Assembly: GCF_003947435.1 (NCBI RefSeq)
Contig: NZ_RCOS01000113.1
Coordinates: forward strand, 23,711 to 87,710
Source: Candidatus Methanodesulfokora washburnensis
GTDB taxonomy: Archaea > Korarchaeota > Korarchaeia > Korarchaeales > Korarchaeaceae
Direction of reading: 5' to 3'
Length of the DNA: 64,000 bases
Under the pieces are notes generated by a model. That model was not told where the DNA came from. It saw only the letters and a program-made list of their open reading frames with translations, and searched no databases. How positions within the stretch are numbered: position 1 is the first letter of the stretch; each line of letters opens with the position of its first letter. Made by a program: the position numbers and the translations under genes. This document shows, one piece after another, positions 34,202 through 41,682 of this stretch.

Positions 34202-34450
34202 TCACTCCTCATCCGGTGTAAGAAAGCTAGTTCCCTCAGCAAGCTCTACATTTAAAATACCTTTCTTTGATCCCTCATAAACTCTTATCTTTCCATTCAG
34301 CTCAAGTTTCATCAGAGCCTTTTCCACATCGGATATTGAGATCAGAGGGTCTATAGCTCTAGCCTTCTCATATATCTCCTGCTCTGTCATCACTCGTCTC
34401 TCCTCCTTCAGTATCTGATACACTATATACCAAGACGGAAATCTAGGCAT
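34202..34450 (-). CDS. Small winged-helix protein of unknown role
   Basis: An 82-residue protein I do not recognise as a named family. Residues 1-70 have a winged-helix appearance: YQILKEERRVMTEQEIYEKA, a putative recognition helix ISDVEKALMKLELNGKI, and a beta wing RVYEGSKKGIL. A strong TATA box (GTTATATATATATTG, about 34472-34486) is about 27 bp before ATG 34450, so the mRNA is probably leaderless. It is followed by the MFS gene, suggesting a regulator-transporter pair. Confidence 0.6.
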   Translation of the reverse strand: MPRFPSWYIVYQILKEERRVMTEQEIYEKARAIDPLISISDVEKALMKLELNGKIRVYEGSKKGILNVELAEGTSFLTPDEE

Positions 34451-34498
34451 CTTATACCACTGCTTCTACAATATATATATAACTTTACTAACTGCTTT

Positions 34499-34765
34499 TT
34501 ATACTCTGCTTATTCTGTCCAGCTCGAAGGAGCTTATTCCCTTTACTTCTCCGAGTATCTGTTCGACCTTATCGGAGATCTCCTCCTTATCTGGGCCCAC
34601 TAGGAAAAGTTCTAGCTGTGATACACCAAATCCTATTGGTTCCTCTCTATAATCAGCTACCTCCACACCAAACTCCCCAAATCTCTTTTTGAGCTCTTCT
34701 ACTATATCAGAAGGCTTTCTCTCACCATCCAAAATTGCCCTAAACACTAAACCAAGTTTTCCCAT
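34499..34765 (-). CDS. Translation elongation factor aEF1B
   Basis: Guanine nucleotide exchange factor for aEF1A; 88 residues. The ferredoxin-like pattern VFRAILDGERKPSDIVEELKKRF, VADYREEPIGFGVSQLELFLVGPD and GEVKGISSFELDRISRV is that of archaeal EF-1 beta. ATG 34765 has GGGTGA upstream. It follows a zinc-ribbon gene by 11 bp, as in other archaea. Confidence 0.92.
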   Translation of the reverse strand: MGKLGLVFRAILDGERKPSDIVEELKKRFGEFGVEVADYREEPIGFGVSQLELFLVGPDKEEISDKVEQILGEVKGISSFELDRISRV

Positions 34766-34776
34766 GAAAATCACCC

Positions 34777-34986
34777 TTAAGGTCCTCTGAATCCACAAGC
34801 TGGGCATACATAGTCATTTACATGCTCCCTGCACTTGTTACATCTAACTATCTTAGCTTCTCCACAGTTAGGGCACTTGAATACGACGACGTTTTTCTCA
34901 TATGTCACTCTTCTACCGCATGACACGCAGTAAAGCTCCTCATCAGCCCTCACTAACTCGATCTTCATCATTCTAGCCGTGCTCAT
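34777..34986 (-). CDS. Zinc-ribbon RNA-binding protein (COG2888-like)
   Basis: A 69-residue protein with four CxxC pairs: CVSCG, CPNCG, CNKC and CPACG, enough for two zinc sites. It commonly precedes aEF1B in archaea. ATG 34986 has GAGGT three bases upstream; ATG 34971 in frame is an alternative. The start overlaps the end of the upstream membrane regulator gene by 14 bp. Confidence 0.85.
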   Translation of the reverse strand: MSTARMMKIELVRADEELYCVSCGRRVTYEKNVVVFKCPNCGEAKIVRCNKCREHVNDYVCPACGFRGP

Positions 34987-35995
34987 GTGACCTCTCTCCC
35001 TTGCCTGAAGCTAGACCGGATGCAGATATAAAGTTCTCTGTCAACCTAACAACAAAAGTCTTGCCAACCCTTTCCCTCTCCAGGACTTTTCTGTCGACAA
35101 GATCAGACACTATTCTGCTTATCTTCGGCCTTGAAAAGCCGGTAACCTCTGATAAATCATCTTGGCTTATCTCTTTTCTCCCCGAAACAATTTCTATTAT
35201 TCTTCTCTCGTCTGGAGAGAAGAACTGGAGTATGTCCGAAGCCTTTCTTCTCCTGTTCAGCATCACGATAGCAAACAAAATTAAAGATGAGATTAGAATT
35301 ACAATGACAAGAATTATATGGATGTTGCCAGATGTTTCTTCAGATCTACTATGCCCCACTGTTACATTTACAGATCCCATTTCTATCACCTCAATTCCTA
35401 GTGATTTTATCTCGCTCATCATCCTGCTGCTGAGGCTCTGGTCAATTACGTAAACTGTTTTTACTGAGTTCATCTGATGCAACAAGTCCCCCAAATTTGG
35501 GAGCGAACCATTTGAGGAGTACACTATCGGGGCTGATTTATTCATGGATAGAAGGAGGGCTGGAAGGTAAAGCTCTGGTCTCAGGCCGTCAACTATTATC
35601 AAGCTGTTTGCATCCCTCCAATAATAGGTAGCCAGGTTTATGGAGGTCTCAACTCTGTTTACTCCTCCTATTCTCTCAGCAGTAGCTATCTCGCTAAGCC
35701 TTCTGTAGAAATCCTCCGGTATTGCATTTGGCTGTCCTATAACCAGCACTCTGATGTTCTTCTTGAATTGAGAAAGTCCCTCAATCATGCTGATTATTTC
35801 CCCATCATTCTGCCCTGGAAATAGGAGAAGGACCATGGATCCTGTTTTTTTGGCATATGCTGTTGCCACGGTCCAGTCCGGATATATATCCCCTCTCACT
35901 ATTATAACATCATACGGGTTGCTCTGAGCTACTACTATGAGGAGGTTCAGCATTATCAGAAGCATTAGCAGAAGAGAGAACCTCATTTCAATCAC
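34973..35995 (-). CDS. Membrane-spanning protein with CWB2-like ectodomain and cytoplasmic winged helix
   Basis: A 340-residue protein. Residues 1-25 form a signal peptide or anchor (LLLMLLIMLNLLIVVAQS). Residues 26-200 include TAERIGGVNRVETSINLA, resembling the cell-wall-binding repeat 2 pattern (RIxGxxRxxTA), and further CWB2-like strand-helix units. Residues about 224-246 are a membrane helix, then RRRK, then a winged helix (ISQDDLSEVTGFSRPKISRIVSDLVDRKVLERE). This predicts an outside sensor wired directly to a DNA-binding domain. Target genes are unknown; it is next to zinc ribbon/aEF1B. Confidence 0.75.
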   Translation of the reverse strand: MIEMRFSLLLMLLIMLNLLIVVAQSNPYDVIIVRGDIYPDWTVATAYAKKTGSMVLLLFPGQNDGEIISMIEGLSQFKKNIRVLVIGQPNAIPEDFYRRLSEIATAERIGGVNRVETSINLATYYWRDANSLIIVDGLRPELYLPALLLSMNKSAPIVYSSNGSLPNLGDLLHQMNSVKTVYVIDQSLSSRMMSEIKSLGIEVIEMGSVNVTVGHSRSEETSGNIHIILVIVILISSLILFAIVMLNRRRKASDILQFFSPDERRIIEIVSGRKEISQDDLSEVTGFSRPKISRIVSDLVDRKVLERERVGKTFVVRLTENFISASGLASGKGERSHEHG

Positions 35996-36006
35996 TTCTT
36001 AATTAA

Positions 36007-36081
36007 TGGGCCCGCGGGGATTCGAACCCCGGACCTTCCGCTTATCAGGCGGACGCTCTAACCAGGCTGAGCCACGGGCCC
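36007..36081 (-). tRNA. tRNA-Ile (anticodon GAT)
   Basis: Acceptor GGGCCCG/CGGGCCC with A73. Stem TCCGC/GCGGA encloses loop CTGATAA, anticodon GAT. T loop TTCGAAT. It precedes tRNA-Ala(CGC) in the same intergenic gap. Confidence 0.96.
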
Positions 36082-36098
36082 TCCAAACCATGATTAAG

Positions 36099-36172
36099 TG
36101 GACCGAGGGGGATTCGAACCCCCGACCTCTGCCTTGCGAAGGCAGCGCGCTACCAGACTGCGCCACCGGCCC
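36099..36172 (-). tRNA. tRNA-Ala (anticodon CGC)
   Basis: Stem CTGCC/GGCAG encloses loop TTCGCAA, anticodon CGC. The acceptor strands GGGCCGG and TCGGTCC include the alanine identity pair G3:U70, with A73. Transcribed toward tRNA-Ile, 17 bp away. No intron. Confidence 0.95.
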
Positions 36173-36217
36173 CTCTATTAGCTACCATCCAAAATAAAAA
36201 TCTCCTTATTTTTATAA

Positions 36218-37459
36218 TTAAACTACCTCATATCTAAGTATTGCAGCTATTCCTCCAAAGGCTCTTAGCTGTTGACCCCACTCGGTTCCTGCTGATATCA
36301 CATATATCGATGCTCTTGTCTCCTTGGCTAGCTCCTCTATATAGTCAACGATATCCCTCTCCTCTATATCAAATGATGTCGCCTTGCAGTTAGGACAGAC
36401 CCAGCTCTCAGAGTACATTCTCTCTAAACTCTCTTTATCAACGTATTTAACCTCCTCATACTTACAATTTAAGCACCTTCTTCTCGCTAAGAAGATGTTT
36501 ATGTCCTCCAGAAGTAGTACTTCTTCCACAGAACCGTTTTTAAGTTGTTCTATCACGCTTTCTATTCCATAAGTGACGATATTTGGCTTCTTTGAGAGCA
36601 ATGCAAGAAATTTCTCTACCTCTTGCTTCTCCCTGAATATGGATGCTTCCTTCATGAGCTCCTCCGACTTAGATATAAGCTCCCTTATCCCTTGGCTCTC
36701 TGTGTAAGATGTCGGTATGTTTCCCAATATCTTCTGCTTTAATCTGTAATCCAAGTAGTCACCTGAGGCAAACTCCTCTCTTGCATCCCCCGGACCACCT
36801 ATTATCAACCCCTCAAGTTCATTTAGCATGGGAACGAATATCTTGTTTGCCTCCTCGCCAACCTTATTGTAGAAGTGCTGTACTCTTTCCTCTCTTATTC
36901 TCTCAAATCTCCTTTGGCTTTGTCCTCCAGCACTGTGTTTCGGTGGTATATCAGAGCTTAGCTCAGATACTATCTCGTAAGAGGAGCCTCTAAGCACGGC
37001 AATAGTAGCCCCCCCTCTATCCATCACTATCAACCCATACGCCTTCTTCTCCTTGGTCATGTCTAAGAGGGGCTCTAGATAGAACTCATGATCACAGATG
37101 TATCTGAAAGATTGGACAGGTTCAGGAGGCTCCACAACATAGATCTCAATTTTTTCAGTTCCTCTCTCAGATCCTCTAGGTATGGCCCCACAAAACACCA
37201 CAAGACCATTGTCGGGAACTTTTCTGTAGAGCTTAAGCCTCTGAATTATGCTTTCTATTGCGCTCTGCACATTTTTCCTTGTAAGCTTGTCCTTTATATT
37301 CCCTGCTTGATCGTACTCCTGTCTAAGATACTTTATCACATCGTATATATTTCGCCCTGGAGGGATGTAGAGGGATATGAGCTCTGTCCCTCTCCCCCTC
37401 TTGGACTTCAGGTTCTCAAGCAACCTCTTGAAGTTGTACATTGTCAGCTGTTCCAGCAA
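36218..37459 (-). CDS. prf1: Peptide chain release factor aRF1 with NIKD variant
   Basis: Class 1 release factor that reads all three stop codons and triggers peptide release. It has 413 residues. GGQ is at 178-180 in HSAGGQSQRRFER, and YICDHEF (120-126) matches the stop-reading YxCxxxF motif. The NIKS motif is NIKD (54-57), in QAGNIKDKLTRKNVQ. A CxxC...CxxC zinc-like insert lies near residues 340-370. TTG 37459 has GGTGGT upstream; ATG 37441 is the alternative. TAA, TGA and TAG are all used as stops in this window. Confidence 0.95.
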   Translation of the reverse strand: MLEQLTMYNFKRLLENLKSKRGRGTELISLYIPPGRNIYDVIKYLRQEYDQAGNIKDKLTRKNVQSAIESIIQRLKLYRKVPDNGLVVFCGAIPRGSERGTEKIEIYVVEPPEPVQSFRYICDHEFYLEPLLDMTKEKKAYGLIVMDRGGATIAVLRGSSYEIVSELSSDIPPKHSAGGQSQRRFERIREERVQHFYNKVGEEANKIFVPMLNELEGLIIGGPGDAREEFASGDYLDYRLKQKILGNIPTSYTESQGIRELISKSEELMKEASIFREKQEVEKFLALLSKKPNIVTYGIESVIEQLKNGSVEEVLLLEDINIFLARRRCLNCKYEEVKYVDKESLERMYSESWVCPNCKATSFDIEERDIVDYIEELAKETRASIYVISAGTEWGQQLRAFGGIAAILRYEVV

Positions 37460-37536
37460 AGGAAACCACCCATCTTTTCATCCTTTTCATCCCTTTCTCA
37501 GAATAGGTTAAAAAACTTGGTGCTTCACATAGGCTG

Positions 37537-38778
37537 ATGATAGTCCTCTTCGAGGATGAGGGATATGTGAAGCTGAGGCCCATCTCAGAGCTGAATGCCA
37601 TACCAACTTTTATTCTAGGAGCCATTTCGCTGGAAAAAAGGATAGAAAAAGTGTTTAAAGAAAAACCTGTGCTTCTTTTGAGGGAATATCTTGTGGAGAA
37701 GTACTCTGAGCTTGGATACAATGTTAAACCAGTGACCGACGAAAAAACTATATTCATAAACTCTAGAACAATTGCTACCTCAGAGGCAGAATCTCTTTTA
37801 AACTTAGGAGAAGGGGAGGCAGTCCTGAAAGGAGGCAGTATAGTGGCGGCATGTCTCCCAAAAAAAGTGGCTAAAGATGTAATAGAGAGTTACTCTCCTG
37901 AAAAAATAAATAAAATCTTGCTTAAAAATTCAGTAAAAAGAAGAGAACTTGAAATAAATCTAATAGAATATCCATGGGATATTATATCGAAAGGATTGAA
38001 GCTTCTGAAGGAGGATCTTATGGGAATAGACGGAAGCAGGATACCCGAAGAAGTCAGAGTGATAGGACACAACAATGTGTTCTTGGATGAGGAGGCCGAA
38101 ATACAAGGTCTTGTGACAATAGATGTAAGGGAAGGGCCAGTTATCATAGAAAAAGCGGAAGTGGAGTCCTTCTCGTATCTATCGGGTCCTCTTATAATTA
38201 AAAAAGGCTCGAAGATATTTTCAGGAGCTCGAATAGATTCCTCCTACATAGGGGAGGTCACCAGAGTTGGAGGAGAGGTAAGTTCATCCTTTATCATGCC
38301 CTTCTCGAATAAAAGGCATTTTGGATTTCTTGGTCATAGTTATGTCTGTAGCTGGACAAACATAGGTGCGGGAGCTGTTACATCAAATCTAAAGAATACT
38401 TATGGAGAGATAAGGAAGAAGACAAGCACTGGAGTTTTACAAACTGGAATGGAAAAGCTGGGGAGCTTTTTTGGGCAGCATTCAAAGATATCTGTAGGAA
38501 CCATGCTCTTTAGTGCAACTTACGTTGGCACAGCGTCCCATGCAATGGGCTTTGTTTTGGAGGATATACCCCCCTTCATCATTTATAGAGGTCATGGAGT
38601 TGCTGATGAGCTAGAAATAAGCTCAGCAATAAGGACTTATGAGAGGATGGCTTCAAGAAGGAACGTTGAACCAAGCAAAGGAGAAATAAAAGCTTTGAGA
38701 TCTCTATTTGATATGACCTCGGAGGAGAGAGCTGAATTTCTGAAGAAGAAGCCGGGTGGGGGATTCGAACCCCCGTAA
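37537..38778 (+). CDS. GlmU-like sugar nucleotidyltransferase/acetyltransferase family protein
   Basis: A 413-residue protein. The N-terminal part FEDEGYVKLRPISELNAIPTFILG resembles the degenerate nucleotidyltransferase domain of the alternative GlmU family best known from Bacteroidetes. The C-terminal beta-helix has WTNIGAGAVTSNLKNTYGEIR and GQHSKISVGTMLF. It probably acts on a sugar phosphate for surface glycans. Its final ten codons (KPGGGFEPP and stop) are antisense to the 3' end of tRNA-Cys, so the C-terminal tail is a by-product of the tRNA sequence. Confidence 0.82.
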   Translation: MIVLFEDEGYVKLRPISELNAIPTFILGAISLEKRIEKVFKEKPVLLLREYLVEKYSELGYNVKPVTDEKTIFINSRTIATSEAESLLNLGEGEAVLKGGSIVAACLPKKVAKDVIESYSPEKINKILLKNSVKRRELEINLIEYPWDIISKGLKLLKEDLMGIDGSRIPEEVRVIGHNNVFLDEEAEIQGLVTIDVREGPVIIEKAEVESFSYLSGPLIIKKGSKIFSGARIDSSYIGEVTRVGGEVSSSFIMPFSNKRHFGFLGHSYVCSWTNIGAGAVTSNLKNTYGEIRKKTSTGVLQTGMEKLGSFFGQHSKISVGTMLFSATYVGTASHAMGFVLEDIPPFIIYRGHGVADELEISSAIRTYERMASRRNVEPSKGEIKALRSLFDMTSEERAEFLKKKPGGGFEPP

Positions 38779-38836
38779 TAGCGGGTATCAGCCCGGAGCC
38801 TGCAGCCCGCCGCCTTGACCACTCGGCCAACCCGGC
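38750..38836 (-). tRNA. tRNA-Cys (anticodon GCA) with a 13-nt intron
   Basis: Acceptor GCCGGGT/ACCCGGC with U73, as expected for cysteine. Anticodon stem GCGGG/CCCGC holds CTGCAG and A around 13 extra bases. Placing the intron at the usual 37/38 site gives 38787-38799 as the intron and a 74-nt mature tRNA with loop CTGCAGA. The exact splice site may shift by one or two bases. The 3' 29 bp overlap the convergent GlmU-like gene. Confidence 0.88.
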
Positions 38837-38940
38837 CTGCATTTACAGTTAAGCTTCTATTTAAACTTGTCATCATCTACTAATAGTATTCCATTTTTAA
38901 GATCCGATAGGATTAAATTTCATCTCGTTTTACAACAAAT

Positions 38941-39016
38941 GGGCCCGTAGCTCAGCAAGGATTAGAGCGGCGGCCTCCTAAGCCGTAGGTCGCGGGTTCA
39001 AGTCCCGCCGGGCCCG
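38941..39016 (+). tRNA. tRNA-Arg (anticodon CCT)
   Basis: Acceptor GGGCCCG/CGGGCCC with G73. Stem GCGGC/GCCGT encloses CTCCTAA, anticodon CCT. All other positions equal the tRNA-Arg(CCG) at 40692-40767. Confidence 0.96.
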
Positions 39017-39037
39017 TTTTAAAGGGGTGCAAGATTT

Positions 39038-39409
39038 TTGAGATTGGTTTTAATAGATAGTTCTTTCCTTATGGGAATGGTTCAGAGGAAGAGAAGGATA
39101 AACCTAGATGAGGCGATGGAGCTGGTGGGTCCATCCAAGCTTATTGTGTTGAGAGAGTGTATTGATGAAGTGAGAAGAAAGATACCAAATCAAAAAATAC
39201 TTCCAATTCTAGAAAAATTAGGGGTAGAAATCATTGATTCCAATTTAAAGGGTCCTGTTGATGATTTAATAGTGGAGTTTGCGGAGAAAAACAAAGCTAT
39301 AGTGCTTACATTGGATCTTGGGCTTAAAAGAAGGCTTGTTGATAGAGGGATACCGGTTATATATCTGAGGGCAGGAAAGAAACTTGTGCTGGAGGCGGGA
39401 GGGATCTGA
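39038..39409 (+). CDS. PIN-domain ribonuclease-like protein
   Basis: A 123-residue single PIN domain. IDSSFLM holds the first acidic residue, LRECIDEV the second, and VLTLDLGLKRRL the third, as in the FCF1/UTP24-related archaeal group. No antitoxin gene is adjacent; it is instead coupled to rpoE1 (the stop GGATCTGATG overlaps its start), a frequent archaeal arrangement suggesting a housekeeping RNA role. TTG 39038 is preceded by GGGGTG. Confidence 0.85.
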   Translation: MRLVLIDSSFLMGMVQRKRRINLDEAMELVGPSKLIVLRECIDEVRRKIPNQKILPILEKLGVEIIDSNLKGPVDDLIVEFAEKNKAIVLTLDLGLKRRLVDRGIPVIYLRAGKKLVLEAGGI

Positions 39410-39960
39410 TGTACTACATAGTTGAGGTTGAGGATATCGGCTCCCTTAAGCCCAGCGAGCTGGGTTCTGATGTGAAATCAGTGCTTCTAGAGAAATTCAG
39501 GAGGAGATATATCGGAAGGTATTTTAGCGATATAGGAATCGTGTTGGATGTATTGGATGTGCTGGAATATGGGGAGGGAAAATCTATAATAGGCAGCCCG
39601 GATGTATATGTCAAGGTAAGACTAAGCCTGCTCTCATATATGCCAAAAGTTCAGGAGCTAGTGGAGGGAGAGATAAAATCAGTAGGTGAATATGGAGTGA
39701 CCCTGAGCATGGGTCCTGTAGAGGGTTTCATACACATATCTCAGCTGGGGGATGACATATTCGTTCAGAGATCTGATGGGCTTTATGGAAAAAAGACAAG
39801 AACAACGTTCAAGAGAGGTGACATAGTGAGAGCAAGAATAACTGCCGTGACGAAGCCGGATTATACAGCCCCGCTCAAGGGTGAGCCGATAATAAAGGTA
39901 TCACTGACATGCAGGCAGCCCGGTCTCGGTAAGGTGGCAGAGGGAAGGAGTGAAGAATGA
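39409..39960 (+). CDS. rpoE1: RNA polymerase subunit E' (Rpb7-like)
   Basis: Stalk subunit of archaeal RNA polymerase, 183 residues. The RNP-like N-terminal half includes the Rpb7 tip region (LEKFRRRYIGRY). The S1 domain follows: LVEGEIKSVGEYGVTLSMGPVEGFIHISQL. It overlaps spt4 by 4 bp. Confidence 0.95.
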   Translation: MYYIVEVEDIGSLKPSELGSDVKSVLLEKFRRRYIGRYFSDIGIVLDVLDVLEYGEGKSIIGSPDVYVKVRLSLLSYMPKVQELVEGEIKSVGEYGVTLSMGPVEGFIHISQLGDDIFVQRSDGLYGKKTRTTFKRGDIVRARITAVTKPDYTAPLKGEPIIKVSLTCRQPGLGKVAEGRSEE

Positions 39961-40145
39961 AGTATAGAGCATGCAAGAAGTGCAAGATTCTTACCGACGA
40001 GGATAAATGTCCGATCTGCGGTTCAACAGATTTGACAGTTCACTGGGAAGGGATAGTCGCTGTAATGGATCCTGCAACATCCGATGTGGCCAAGGTGCTG
40101 GGGATAACTAGACCGGGAATATACTGTCTAAGAGTTCTAGAATAA
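39957..40145 (+). CDS. spt4: Transcription elongation factor Spt4
   Basis: A 62-residue zinc protein (formerly RpoE''). CKKCKILTDEDKCPICGS carries four cysteines, followed by HWEGIVAVMDPATSDVAKVLGI and the GIYCLRVL end. It partners Spt5, encoded at 50417-50875. ATG 39957 overlaps the rpoE1 stop. Confidence 0.95.
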   Translation: MKYRACKKCKILTDEDKCPICGSTDLTVHWEGIVAVMDPATSDVAKVLGITRPGIYCLRVLE

Positions 40146-40223
40146 TAAAATAAATATATGAAGGACCAAACTTTTATATAGCTAACTGCTTAATTGGCCA
40201 GCAGAAGAGCAGAGGTGTTCTTA

Positions 40224-40514
40224 ATGAACGTTCTATCAATGGAGAAGAGGGAGAATAAACTCCTAAACAGAATCGAAGTGATAGCAAGGGTGGAGTTTCC
40301 TGGAGGGACTCCAAGAAGGGCGGAGCTTAGGGAGGAAATATCCAAAAGACTGGGCAAGCCTGTAGATCTCGTTTTCATAAGGAAGATATTGACCGAGTAT
40401 GGAAAGAGGGAGGCCCTTGTAACAGCTACTGTTTATAACAGAAAGGAAGATGCTCTTAAATTTGAGCCGGCTCACATAATAAAAAGGAATGAGGAAGGAG
40501 GAAAGGGTAAATGA
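40224..40514 (+). CDS. rps24e: Ribosomal protein S24e
   Basis: A 96-residue small-subunit protein. [38 protein letters not shown] and [15 protein letters not shown] match S24e. ATG 40224 has GAGGTG seven bases upstream. A TTTATATAG box at about 40171-40179 is the likely promoter for the S24e/S27Ae pair. Confidence 0.94.
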   Translation: MNVLSMEKRENKLLNRIEVIARVEFPGGTPRRAELREEISKRLGKPVDLVFIRKILTEYGKREALVTATVYNRKEDALKFEPAHIIKRNEEGGKGK

Positions 40515-40524
40515 GGTGGTTAAG

Positions 40525-40701
40525 TTGGTTAGACATGCTTCTACTCAGGTCTGGAAATTTTATGAGATTAAAGAGGATAAGATTTTGTTGAGAAGAAAGA
40601 AATGTCCAAGATGTGGATCTTTTATGGCAGAACACGAGAACAGATTTTCGTGCGGTAAATGTGGGTACACCGAATTTAAAACCAGTATTAAGGGCCCGTA
40701 G
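40525..40701 (+). CDS. rps27ae: Ribosomal protein S27Ae
   Basis: A 58-residue zinc-ribbon protein: [28 protein letters not shown] 40525 has GAGGTGG five bases upstream; in-frame GTG 40516 is the alternative. The stop TAG (40699-40701) and the last two codons lie inside tRNA-Arg(CCG), overlapping its first ten bases in the same direction, so mRNA and tRNA may come from one precursor. Confidence 0.92.
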   Translation: MVRHASTQVWKFYEIKEDKILLRRKKCPRCGSFMAEHENRFSCGKCGYTEFKTSIKGP

Positions 40702-40767
40702 CTCAGCAAGGATTAGAGCGGCGGCTTCCGGAGCCGTAGGTCGCGGGTTCAAGTCCCGCCGGGCCCG
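40692..40767 (+). tRNA. tRNA-Arg (anticodon CCG)
   Basis: Acceptor GGGCCCG/CGGGCCC with G73. Stem GCGGC/GCCGT encloses TTCCGGA, anticodon CCG. It differs from the tRNA-Arg(CCT) gene only at three loop bases. Its 5' end overlaps the S27Ae stop. Confidence 0.96.
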
Positions 40768-40803
40768 TTTACAGGCAATCTGTTTTAGAGGAATTCAGAA
40801 GCA

Positions 40804-41382
40804 TCAGAACTTTATCTCATTTATGCTGGCTAGTATTGCTCCTGAATCTATCATTTCCTCCTTCGCACGGATTTCATCTTCCCTCCTTATTCCTTTAATG
40901 GCTTCCTCAACAACAATGGTCTCGAATCCAATTTCCAATGCGTCCAACACGGTGGATTTGACGCAGTATTCCGTCGCAACTCCTCCTATAAACAGTCTTT
41001 TTATACCCTTTTCCAGTAATATGTCGTGAAGGTTTGTTCCCTGAAAACCGGAGTACGCCTCTTTATCTCTCTCAGTTCCCTTCGATATTATAACGACATT
41101 ATGGGGAGCTCTCAAGTTTGGATGAAATTCAGCACCACTAGTGTTCATTACACAATGAGGAGGCCATGGTCCCCCTCTATCTGAAAAGGATATGTGATCC
41201 CTCGGATGCCAATCCCTTGTAAAGACAATAGAAAGACCCTTGGATGAGAAGAGTTCAATTAATCTATTCAATGGATCAATTATTATATCTCCCTGAGGAA
41301 CAGGAAGAGCTCCTCCTGGCATGAAATCTCTCTGCACATCCACAACAATTAGACAGGAGCTTCTCGTTACAGCTAACCTCAT
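40804..41382 (-). CDS. pncA: Nicotinamidase (isochorismatase family)
   Basis: Hydrolyses nicotinamide to nicotinate for NAD salvage; 192 residues. LIVVDVQRDFMPGGALPV gives the catalytic Asp, TRDWHPRDHISF the metal-site region, the Lys is in VVIISKGTERDKEAYSGF, and GGVATEYCVKST supplies the nucleophilic Cys. Length is typical for archaeal PncA. Confidence 0.93.
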   Translation of the reverse strand: MRLAVTRSSCLIVVDVQRDFMPGGALPVPQGDIIIDPLNRLIELFSSKGLSIVFTRDWHPRDHISFSDRGGPWPPHCVMNTSGAEFHPNLRAPHNVVIISKGTERDKEAYSGFQGTNLHDILLEKGIKRLFIGGVATEYCVKSTVLDALEIGFETIVVEEAIKGIRREDEIRAKEEMIDSGAILASINEIKF

Positions 41383-41505
41383 AGAAATTTCTTACACTGT
41401 CAGATTTATACCTTTTTCTATGCGGCAAAAAAGGTTCCCAAAAAAGATGGCATTGGCAAGTATAGGAGGGTAAACTTTTTATTTCCTCTAACTGAGTTTT
41501 CCCTT

Positions 41506-41682
41506 ATGTCACAGGAATGCTGTATATATGGATGCAATGAGCCAGCTGAAAAGGAGCTGGATAGATCCGTTATCCCAGTGATACAGGCTCTGAAACTCAG
41601 GTTGAAGGATGAGAAATCTCCTATAAAAGTTTGTAAAAAGCATTACAATATGATAAAGAAAGCTAGGAAAGGGCTCACTTGA
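41506..41682 (+). CDS. Small zinc-binding protein of unknown function
   Basis: A 58-residue protein I do not recognise. The N-terminal CCIYGCNEPA and the C-terminal CKKHYNMIKK form a probable CxxxxC...CxxH zinc knuckle; a basic, lysine-rich helix lies between and after. A TATA-like CTTTTTATTT (about 41475-41484) is about 27 bp before ATG 41506, supporting a leaderless mRNA and a real gene. It converges on hemK2 with an 8-bp overlap. Confidence 0.65.
   Translation: MSQECCIYGCNEPAEKELDRSVIPVIQALKLRLKDEKSPIKVCKKHYNMIKKARKGLT

Noticed and set aside
36218..37459. Stop-codon reassignment because of NIKD
   Set aside because: Recognisable genes in the window end with TAA, TGA and TAG at expected protein lengths.
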